A stretch of DNA of 11,358 nucleotides, from the NCBI GenBank assembly GCA_021826485.1, contig JAKAZX010000090.1:1-11358 (forward strand), in the 5' to 3' direction. This document shows positions 5,150 to 11,358 of this stretch, in pieces (within the stretch, counting starts at the first letter, position 1; each line of letters begins with the position of its first letter). Made by a program: the position numbers and the translations under genes. The notes under the pieces are model-generated. The model ran no database searches, was not told the origin of the DNA, and was given only the letters and a program-made list of their open reading frames with translations. The DNA is from Pseudomonadota bacterium. GTDB lineage: Bacteria; Pseudomonadota; Alphaproteobacteria; Acetobacterales; Acetobacteraceae.

Positions 5150-8100
5150 CTACGCCGCCTTTGCCTGCATGGCGATGCGGTTGAGGCTGCTGACGATGTC
5201 GCGTGCCAGCTTCATCCGCTCCAGCACCGTCATCTCACGCACGATGGCAAGCTTGTGGTCGGGCCGCAGGCGGATCAGGCCGCCCTTGCTGGCCAGCCAT
5301 GCCACCAGCCCGGACGGGTTGCGGAACGCGTTGCCGCGGAAGGTCAGCACCATTCCCTTCGGCCCGGCCTCCACCTTTTCCACGCCCGCCTCGCGGCACA
5401 TGCGCTTCAGCGTCACCACGGCGAGCAGGTTCTCCACCTCCTCGGGCAGCTTGCCGAAGCGGTCCACCAGTTCCGCCGCCATCGCCTCCGTCTCCGCGTC
5501 CGACGAAAGCGCGCCGATGCGGCGATACAGGCCGAGCCGCACCGGCAGGTCGCGGACGTATTCCTCCGGGATCAGCACCGGCAGGCCGAGCGCGATGTTG
5601 GGCGTCCAGTCGCGTTCCTCCGCCCGCTTGCGTCCGCGCTCGGCGCGCAGCTCGGCAACCGCGTCCTCCAGCATCTGCTGATACAGCTCGATGCCGACTT
5701 CGCGAATATGGCCGGACTGCTCGTCGCCCAGCAGATTGCCGGCGCCGCGGATGTCCAGATCGTGGGAGGCGAGGGTGAACCCGGCGCCGAGCGCGTCCAG
5801 CGTCTGCATCACGGTCAGCCGCTTTTCCGCCGCCACCGAAAGGCGGTGCGTCGGCGGCCAGGTGAGATAGGCGTAGCCGCGCTGCTTGCCGCGTCCGACG
5901 CGCCCGCGCAACTGGTACAACTGGCCGAGGCCGAACATGTCGGCGCGATGGATCAGCAGCGTGTTCACCGCCGGCATGTCCAGGCCGCTTTCGACGATGT
6001 TGGTGGACAGCAGGATGTCGTAGCGGCCATCCCCGAACTCCGTCATCACGCGTTCGAGTTCGGTGGGCGCAAGCCGCCCGTGCGCCTGGGCGATGCGCGC
6101 GTCGGGCACGATTTCGGCCAGCCGCTCCGCCATGCGGCCCAGGTCCTCGATGCGCGGCACCACGCAGAACACCTGCCCGCCGCGGAACCGCTCCCGCTGC
6201 AACGCCTCACGGATCACCAGCCCGTCGAACGGCATGATGAAGGTGCGCACCGCCAGCCGGTCGACCGGCGGGGTGGCGATCACGCTCATTTCCCGCACGC
6301 CGGTCAGCGCCAGTTGCAGGGTGCGCGGGATCGGCGTCGCGGTCAGCGTCAGCACGTGCACGTCGGCGCGCAGCGCCTTCAGCTTCTCCTTGTGGGCGAC
6401 GCCGAAATGCTGCTCCTCGTCGATCACCAGCAGGCCGAGATTGGCAAAGCTGACGCCCTTGGCCAGCAGCGCGTGCGTGCCGATGACGATCTGCACGTCG
6501 CCGTCGGCGAGGCCGCGCCGCACCTCGATCGCCTCCTTGGCGGTGACCATGCGCGAAAGCTGCGCGACCTTCACCGGCAGGCCGGCGAAGCGGGCGGAGA
6601 AGGTGCGGAAATGCTGGCGCGCCAGCAGCGTCGTTGGCACCACGACGGCCACCTGCGACCCCGCCATCGCGGCGACGAAGGCGGCGCGCAGCGCCACCTC
6701 GGTCTTGCCGAAGCCGACATCGCCGCAGACCAGCCGGTCCATCGGCCGGCCGCTGGCCATGTCCTCCAGCACGTCGGCGATGGCGCGCGATTGGTCCTCC
6801 GTCTCGGCATGGGGGAAGCGGGCGCAGAACTCGTCCCAACTGCCCTCGGGCGGCGCCATGATCTCGGCATCGCGCAGGCGGCGTTCGGCGGCGGTGCGGA
6901 TCAGCGCGCTGGCAATGTCGCGGATGCGCTGGCGCGCGCGTGCCTTGCGCGTCTGCCAGCTCGCCCCGCCCAGCTTGTCCAGCGCGACGCCGGCACCTTC
7001 GCTGCCGAAGCGCGACAGCATCTCGATGTTCTCGACCGGCAGGAACAGCTTGTCGTCGCCGTCGTACAGGATGCGCAGGCAGTCATGCGGCGCGTCGTTG
7101 ACGGTCAGTGTCACCAGCCCGTCATAGCGGCCGATGCCGTGGTCCTGGTGGACCACCAGATCGCCCTCGGCGATCTCGGTCGCCTCGGCGATGAACTGGT
7201 CGGCGCGCTTGCGCTTGCGCGGCGGGCGGCTGATGCGCTCGCCCAGCAGGTCCTGTTCCGACAGGCAGGCGACGCGGCCGAGATCGGGGTCGTCGGCGAC
7301 GAAGCCGCGTTCCAGCCCCAGCGTCACCAGCGCGGCGGTGCCGGGCGCGGTCGCCCGCGCGGCGGCCCAGTCCTCCGCCGTTTCGGCGCGGAAGCCGTGT
7401 TCGCGCAGCAGGTTGCCCAGCCGGTCGCGGGAGCCGCGGGTCCAGGCGGCGACCATCAGCCGCCGCTGCTCCCCCTCCCACCGGTCGGCGAGCGTGCGCA
7501 ACTGGGCGAAGGCGTTGCCGCCGCTGCCGCTGGCCTGCGCCAGGATCGGCGCCGGCCGGCCGCCGCCATCGACGCCGGTGCCGCCGTCCGGCCGGGCGAA
7601 CGGGGCGAAGCTGAAGGACGGGCCGGCAGCCAGCAAGGCATCCCATCCGGCGCGGTCCAGATACAGCCGGTCCGGCGGCAGCGGGCGGTATGGCGCCTCG
7701 CCGTCGCGCGGCACCATGCGGCGGGCGGCGTAGTGGTCGGCGATCATCTCCAGCCGCGCCGCCAGCACCTCCTCCGCCTGATGGTCGAGGCTGACGGAGG
7801 CGCCGGGCAGATAGTCCAGCAGCGTCTCCATGCCGTCATGGAACAGCGGCACGAAATGTTCGAGCCCGCTGGTGCGCCGGCCGTCCGACACCGCCAGGTA
7901 GTGCGGGTCCTGGTCGGCGCCCTGGCCGAACAGCTCCCGCCAGGCGGTGCGGAAGCGGGTGATCGAGTCCGCCGACAGCACCACCTCGCTGACCGGCCGC
8001 AGCGTCAGCCGCGCCACTGCGGCACCGCTGCGCTGGGTGGCGGGGTCGAAGGCGCGCATGCTCTCGATCGTGTCGCCGAACAGGTCGAGCCGCACCGGCT

Positions 8101-8602
8101 CCCGCCGTCCGGCGGGGAAGATGTCGATGATGCCGCCGCGGATCGCGAATTCGCCCGGTTCCATCACCGTGCCGGCGCGGCCATAGCCGTTGGCTTCCAG
8201 GTAGCGCGCCAGTTGCTCCGGCGCCACGCTGCCGCCGGTGGCCAGGGCAAGGCTGGCGCCGCGGAACACCTCGCGCGGCGGCACACGCTGCACCAGCGCG
8301 TTCACCGTGGTCAGCACGAGGCGCGGTGCCGCCGCGGGTTCCAGCAGCCGCGCCAGCGTCGCCACCCGCTCACTGACCAGTTCCGGGTTGGGGGAGACGC
8401 GGTCGTAGGGCAGGCAGTCCCAGGCGGGAAAGCGCAGCCGCTCCGCGTGCGGGGCGAAGAAGGCCAGCGCCTCGGCCAGGCGCGCCATCCGCGCGTCGTC
8501 GCGCGCCACGTGCAGCAGCGGGCCGGCATGCTCGCGCAGGCGGCGGGCGAGCAGGACGGCGTCCCACCCCTCCGGCGCGCCCCAGACGGTGGAGATGCTC
8601 AT
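5150..8602 (-). CDS. mfd: Mfd, transcription-repair coupling factor
   Basis: Mfd is an ATP-dependent DNA translocase that binds RNA polymerase stalled at a lesion, pushes it off and recruits UvrA. At 1150 residues it is nearly the same length as E. coli Mfd (1148). Visible order: UvrB-like N-terminal module (about 1-330) with FPAWDCLPYD and RGGIIDIFP; RNA-polymerase-interacting domain starting near 478 (GDLVVHQDHGIGRYDG); translocase motor with Walker A GDVGFGKT (627-634), DEEQHFG (728-734), TLTATPIPR (752-760), STNIVESGLDMP and QLRGRVGRG (897-905); then a C-terminal TRCF domain (about 990-1110). The short 340-350 stretch is Gly-rich, a linker. All motor motifs are intact. The ATG at 8602 overlaps the sdhE stop (4 bases), and no Shine-Dalgarno is evident there, so translation probably depends on reinitiation after sdhE. 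Confidence 0.97.
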   Translation of the reverse strand: MSISTVWGAPEGWDAVLLARRLREHAGPLLHVARDDARMARLAEALAFFAPHAERLRFPAWDCLPYDRVSPNPELVSERVATLARLLEPAAAPRLVLTTVNALVQRVPPREVFRGASLALATGGSVAPEQLARYLEANGYGRAGTVMEPGEFAIRGGIIDIFPAGRREPVRLDLFGDTIESMRAFDPATQRSGAAVARLTLRPVSEVVLSADSITRFRTAWRELFGQGADQDPHYLAVSDGRRTSGLEHFVPLFHDGMETLLDYLPGASVSLDHQAEEVLAARLEMIADHYAARRMVPRDGEAPYRPLPPDRLYLDRAGWDALLAAGPSFSFAPFARPDGGTGVDGGGRPAPILAQASGSGGNAFAQLRTLADRWEGEQRRLMVAAWTRGSRDRLGNLLREHGFRAETAEDWAAARATAPGTAALVTLGLERGFVADDPDLGRVACLSEQDLLGERISRPPRKRKRADQFIAEATEIAEGDLVVHQDHGIGRYDGLVTLTVNDAPHDCLRILYDGDDKLFLPVENIEMLSRFGSEGAGVALDKLGGASWQTRKARARQRIRDIASALIRTAAERRLRDAEIMAPPEGSWDEFCARFPHAETEDQSRAIADVLEDMASGRPMDRLVCGDVGFGKTEVALRAAFVAAMAGSQVAVVVPTTLLARQHFRTFSARFAGLPVKVAQLSRMVTAKEAIEVRRGLADGDVQIVIGTHALLAKGVSFANLGLLVIDEEQHFGVAHKEKLKALRADVHVLTLTATPIPRTLQLALTGVREMSVIATPPVDRLAVRTFIMPFDGLVIREALQRERFRGGQVFCVVPRIEDLGRMAERLAEIVPDARIAQAHGRLAPTELERVMTEFGDGRYDILLSTNIVESGLDMPAVNTLLIHRADMFGLGQLYQLRGRVGRGKQRGYAYLTWPPTHRLSVAAEKRLTVMQTLDALGAGFTLASHDLDIRGAGNLLGDEQSGHIREVGIELYQQMLEDAVAELRAERGRKRAEERDWTPNIALGLPVLIPEEYVRDLPVRLGLYRRIGALSSDAETEAMAAELVDRFGKLPEEVENLLAVVTLKRMCREAGVEKVEAGPKGMVLTFRGNAFRNPSGLVAWLASKGGLIRLRPDHKLAIVREMTVLERMKLARDIVSSLNRIAMQAKAA

Positions 8603-8868
8603 GACCGGGCCGCCGCGTGCATGGCGCGTAGCAGCGCCGGGGCGTCTTCGGGCAGGGGCCGGCGGCCGGTCAGCCAGTCGGCCAGGTCGGGATCGGGCAG
8701 GTCCAGGATCGCCTCCAGCTCGGCGAGAGCATCATCGGGCAGCCGGTGGATATGGCGCGCGACGAAACCGCCGACCAGCAGGTCGGTTTCGTGCGTGCCG
8801 CGGTGGGTGGCGCGGAACAGCGCGCGTCGCCGGCGCGCGTCGCGCGGCGGATCAGGGGGGTCAGCCAT
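8599..8868 (-). CDS. sdhE: SdhE, succinate dehydrogenase flavinylation factor (DUF339)
   Basis: This is a small cytosolic protein of 89 residues, the usual family size. It promotes covalent attachment of FAD to the SdhA subunit of succinate dehydrogenase; it is also known as CptB, or SDHAF2 in mitochondria. The diagnostic RGxxE motif is present as RGTHE (23-27), followed by TDLLVGGF, matching the family pattern RGMKE-x-DLLLGxF. The C-terminal half has the expected acidic LEAILDLPDPDLADWLTG segment. The N-terminus is Arg/Pro/Asp-rich. The ATG at 8868 gives the standard length; no good Shine-Dalgarno precedes it. It is first in a unit with mfd (ATGA overlap) and divergent from recG with 32 bases between the starts. 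The functional link between sdhE and mfd is unclear, and co-transcription is inferred from the overlap. Confidence 0.9.
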   Translation of the reverse strand: MADPPDPPRDARRRRALFRATHRGTHETDLLVGGFVARHIHRLPDDALAELEAILDLPDPDLADWLTGRRPLPEDAPALLRAMHAAARS

Positions 8869-8900
8869 CTGCGGTTGCCATATAGGCCGCGGTTTGGTCA
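8869..8900. promoter_or_regulatory. Short divergent control region, sdhE-mfd and recG
   Basis: These 32 bases separate the sdhE ATG from the recG GTG and must hold, or overlap, promoter elements for both directions. A CATATAGG stretch (8880-8887) is the only A/T-rich patch and could serve as a -10 region. No -35 at standard spacing is clear, and no Shine-Dalgarno is present on either side, so -35 elements would lie inside the opposite gene and leaders would be very short. Confidence 0.35.
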
Positions 8901-10955
8901 GTGTCAGCCGTGTCCCCCGACCTGCTCGCCCCGCTGTTCGCCCCGCTGACCAGCCTGCGCGGCCTGGGGGAGGCGCGCGCGGCGCTGATCGCCCGCGCGA
9001 CCGGCGGCGCGCGGGTCATCGACCTGCTGTTCCACCTGCCCGAGTCGTATGTGGACCGGCGCAGCCGCGCCGCGCTGCGCGACCTGCCGGCCGGCCGGGT
9101 GGTGACGGTGGCGGTGGAGGTGGTGCGGATCGAGCGACCGGCCAACGCCCGCCAACCGACCCGTGCGGTGGTGACCGACGGCACCGGCTTCGCCGAGATC
9201 GCCTTCTTCAAGGGCTTCCCGCATGCCCGGCTGCCGGTGGGCGCCCGCGTCGTGGTGTCGGGCAAGGCCGATGAGCGGCGCAGCTTCGTCCACCCGCCGC
9301 ATATCGTGCCGCAGGACGCGGCGGCGCGGCTGCCGGCGGTCGAGCCGGTCTGGCCGCTGACCGCCGGGCTGCTGCCCTGGCACCTGCGCGGCCCCGTAGC
9401 GGTGGCGCTGGCCGGCATCCCCGACCTGCCGGAATGGCACGACCCGGCCCTGCTGCGGCGGGAGGGCTGGCCGGATTTCGCGGCTGCCCTGCGCGCGCTG
9501 CACGAGCCCAGCGAACCGCCCGGCGACGCGCCGCGCCGGCGGCTGGCCTATGACGAGCTGCTGGCCGGGCAGGTGGCGCTGGCGCTGGTGCGCCGGCGGG
9601 TGCGGGCGCGGCCGGGCCGCGCGCTCGCCGGCGACGGAAGGCTGCGGGATCGGGCGCTGGCCCGCTTCGGCAGCCCGCTGACACCCTCCCAGGTCTCGGC
9701 GCTGGCGGAGATCGACGCCGATCTGGCGGCGCCGCGGCGGATGCTGCGGCTGTTGCAGGGCGATGTCGGCTCCGGCAAGACGCTGGTCGCGCTGCTCGCC
9801 ATGCTGCGCGCGGTGGAGGCCGGCGCCCAGGCGGCGCTGCTGGCGCCGACCGAGGTGCTGGCCCAGCAGCATCTGCGCACGCTCGCGCGCCTCGCCCCGG
9901 TGCCGGTCGCGCTGCTGACCGGCAGCGTCAAGGGCCAGGCGCGCGAGCACGTGTTGCGCGGCCTGGCCGACGGGTCGCTGCCGCTGGTCGTCGGCACGCA
10001 TGCGCTGTTCCAGGAAAAGGTGGCCTATCGCGACCTCGCCCTTGCGGTGATCGACGAGCAGCACCGGTTCGGCGTCGATCAGCGGCTGCTGATGGGCGGC
10101 AAGGGGGCGGCGAGCGACGTGCTGGTGATGACCGCGACGCCGATCCCGCGCACCCTGCTGCTGACGCAGTGGGGGGAGATGACGGTCAGCCGCCTGACCG
10201 GGAAGCCGGCGGGGCGGCAGCCCGTGCGCACGACGCTGCACGGCCTCGCGGCGCTGGAGGACGTGACGGCGGCGGTCGGCCGGGCGCTGGACGGCGGCGC
10301 CCGCGCCTACTGGGTGTGCCCGCTGGTGGCGGAAAGCGAGACCGCCGACCTGGCCGCCGCCGAGGCGCGGTTCGCGGCGCTGCGCGACCGCTTCGGCCAG
10401 GCGGTCGGCCTGGCCCACGGCCGGCAGGAGACGGCCGTGCGGGAGGCGGCGCTGGCCGATTTCGCCGCCGGCCGCACCCGCATCCTGGTCGCGACCACGG
10501 TGATCGAGGTCGGCGTGGACGTGCCGGAGGCGAGCGTCATGGTGATCGAGCACGCGGAACGCTTCGGCCTCGCCCAGTTGCACCAGTTGCGCGGCCGTGT
10601 CGGGCGCGGCCAGGCGGCCAGCTTCTGCCTGCTGCTGCATGAGGACGGGCTGAGCGAGACGGCGCGGCACCGGCTGTTGCTGCTGCGCGACACCGAGGAC
10701 GGGTTCCGCATCGCCGACGAGGATTTCCGCCTCCGCGGCGGGGGCGACCTGCTCGGCACCCGGCAATCCGGCCTGCCGGGCTGGCGACTGGCCGATCCGG
10801 TGGAGCACGAGGGCCTGCTGCACATGGCCGCGCGCGACGCCGCCCTGCTGCTGGACCGCGACCCCGGCCTCGCCGGCGAACGCGGCCGGGCCGTGCGGGT
10901 GCTGCTGCGCCTGTTCGAGCGCGCGGCGGCGATGCGGACGTTGCAGGCCGGGTGA
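8901..10955 (+). CDS. recG: RecG, ATP-dependent DNA helicase
   Basis: RecG is a double-strand DNA translocase that reverses stalled replication forks and processes branched recombination intermediates. At 684 residues it is close to E. coli RecG (693). Visible features: an N-terminal wedge/OB region (about 1-165) with LRGLGEARAALI and DLLFHLPESYVDRR; the helicase core with Walker A GDVGSGKT (287-294), the APTEVLAQQH segment, DEQH (385-388, the RecG-type DExx box), MTATPIPR (410-417), ATTVIEVGVDVPEAS and QLRGRVGRG (562-570); then the C-terminal segment DFRLRGGGDLLGTRQSG and a tail. All catalytic motifs are intact. The start is GTG at 8901 or the in-frame GTG at 8910; neither has a clear Shine-Dalgarno, so the exact N-terminus is uncertain by 3 residues. 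It is divergent from sdhE-mfd. Confidence 0.97.
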   Translation: MSAVSPDLLAPLFAPLTSLRGLGEARAALIARATGGARVIDLLFHLPESYVDRRSRAALRDLPAGRVVTVAVEVVRIERPANARQPTRAVVTDGTGFAEIAFFKGFPHARLPVGARVVVSGKADERRSFVHPPHIVPQDAAARLPAVEPVWPLTAGLLPWHLRGPVAVALAGIPDLPEWHDPALLRREGWPDFAAALRALHEPSEPPGDAPRRRLAYDELLAGQVALALVRRRVRARPGRALAGDGRLRDRALARFGSPLTPSQVSALAEIDADLAAPRRMLRLLQGDVGSGKTLVALLAMLRAVEAGAQAALLAPTEVLAQQHLRTLARLAPVPVALLTGSVKGQAREHVLRGLADGSLPLVVGTHALFQEKVAYRDLALAVIDEQHRFGVDQRLLMGGKGAASDVLVMTATPIPRTLLLTQWGEMTVSRLTGKPAGRQPVRTTLHGLAALEDVTAAVGRALDGGARAYWVCPLVAESETADLAAAEARFAALRDRFGQAVGLAHGRQETAVREAALADFAAGRTRILVATTVIEVGVDVPEASVMVIEHAERFGLAQLHQLRGRVGRGQAASFCLLLHEDGLSETARHRLLLLRDTEDGFRIADEDFRLRGGGDLLGTRQSGLPGWRLADPVEHEGLLHMAARDAALLLDRDPGLAGERGRAVRVLLRLFERAAAMRTLQAG

Positions 10956-10957
10956 TC

Positions 10958-10992
10958 GTCGGCATCCCCGCCGCCGCGCCGGCGTTGCCGAC
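10958..10992 (+). terminator. Hairpin between recG and the next gene
   Basis: GTCGGCA (10958-10964) pairs with TGCCGAC (10986-10992), and CGCCG (10969-10973) pairs with CGGCG (10980-10984) inside it, leaving a 6-base loop. It begins 3 bases after the recG stop. There is no T-tract afterwards, and the next gene's ribosome binding site starts 5 bases beyond the stem. It may be an attenuator or simple mRNA structure rather than a full terminator. Confidence 0.35.
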
Positions 10993-11016
10993 TGGCGGGG
11001 AGAAGGGAAGACGCCC

Positions 11017-11358
11017 ATGTTCGGTTCCGTCCTGCGCGCGCTGGCCGAGCCGCTGCCGCTGCGCTTCCTGGCGCTGCGTTTCCTCGACCGGCGGCTGAAC
11101 TTTCTCGATTACCGCTGGAAGCTCAATCTCGGCTCGCTGGACTATCCGCATTACGGCTACTGCCTGCTGAGCGCCGCGATGCTGGCGCGCAGGCTGGGCC
11201 ATGCGCGGATTTCGGCGATCGAGTTCGGGGTCGGCGGCGGCAACGGGCTGGTGGCGCTGGAACGGCATGCGGCGCAGGTGCGGCGGCTGACCGGCGTGGA
11301 GGTGGCGGTGTTCGGCTTCGACAGCGGCACCGGCATGCCGCCGCCCGGCGACTACCGG
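11017..11358 (+). CDS. Class I SAM-dependent methyltransferase-like protein, 5' part
   Basis: An open frame of 114 codons starts at the ATG at 11017 and runs off the end of the window without a stop. The start is supported by a purine-rich GGGGAGAAGGGAAG (10997-11010) six bases upstream. Residues 1-62 hold a Leu/Arg-rich N-terminus and LDYPHYGYCLLSAAMLA. AIEFGVGGGNGLVALE, around residues 67-82, resembles motif I of Rossmann-type methyltransferases (hydrophobic-E-F/L-G-V-G-x-G-x-G), where SAM binds. FGFDSGTGMPPP, around 99-110, follows, like the acidic post-strand-2 region of TylF/macrocin-type or sugar-biosynthesis methyltransferase relatives. The substrate is unknown and catalytic residues further downstream are not visible. 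It lies 61 bases after recG on the same strand and could be cotranscribed. The gene is certain as an open frame; the function is moderate. Confidence 0.7.
   Translation, partial: MFGSVLRALAEPLPLRFLALRFLDRRLNFLDYRWKLNLGSLDYPHYGYCLLSAAMLARRLGHARISAIEFGVGGGNGLVALERHAAQVRRLTGVEVAVFGFDSGTGMPPPGDYR

Noticed and set aside
5255..9274. A 1339-codon plus-strand open frame antisense to mfd and sdhE and running into recG
   Set aside because: It is a shadow of GC-rich codon use: the opposite strand carries complete, motif-intact Mfd and SdhE, and the predicted peptide is low-complexity Arg/Gly/Ala/His with no recognisable domain.

Overview
The window is very GC-rich (about 70% by eye) with strong G/C third-position bias. 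HemW carries the DLIYARPGQ variant often seen in alphaproteobacteria, and recG lies divergent from sdhE-mfd, an arrangement I associate with alphaproteobacteria. Together these suggest an alphaproteobacterial chromosome, plausibly Rhodospirillales/Acetobacteraceae; the exact lineage is inference. No tRNA, rRNA, CRISPR array, insertion sequence or prophage gene was seen. Most of the window is housekeeping DNA.

Left part (1-3393): the 3' end of an EamA-type transporter gene faces a small gene for an exported, proline-rich protein of unknown function. Next is hemW (radical SAM haem chaperone) on the minus strand. It is divergent from a two-gene plus-strand unit: a YbaK/EbsC-type aminoacyl-tRNA deacylase and, overlapping its stop codon by 4 bases, an unusual ATP-grasp ligase of the D-Ala-D-Ala ligase superfamily. 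The hemW and ybaK start regions abut or overlap.

Middle (3394-5149): metY (O-acetylhomoserine sulfhydrylase) follows a 96-base leader with dyad symmetries. Between the convergent metY and mfd is a 367-base gene-free stretch. It is built from a 105-base direct repeat (two copies, about 90% identical) with a related inverted element between them; all three units contain a 13-bp GC-rich hairpin.

Right part (5150-11358): mfd and sdhE form a minus-strand pair with a 4-base stop/start overlap. recG is divergent from them across only 32 bases. Mfd couples transcription to repair and RecG remodels stalled replication forks. SdhE, which flavinylates succinate dehydrogenase, is a functionally unrelated passenger. 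After recG and a hairpin-forming spacer, a methyltransferase-like gene begins and runs off the end of the window.

I do not see a convincing undescribed multi-gene system. The items most worth a second look are the deacylase/ATP-grasp pair, the metY leader and the repeat cluster.
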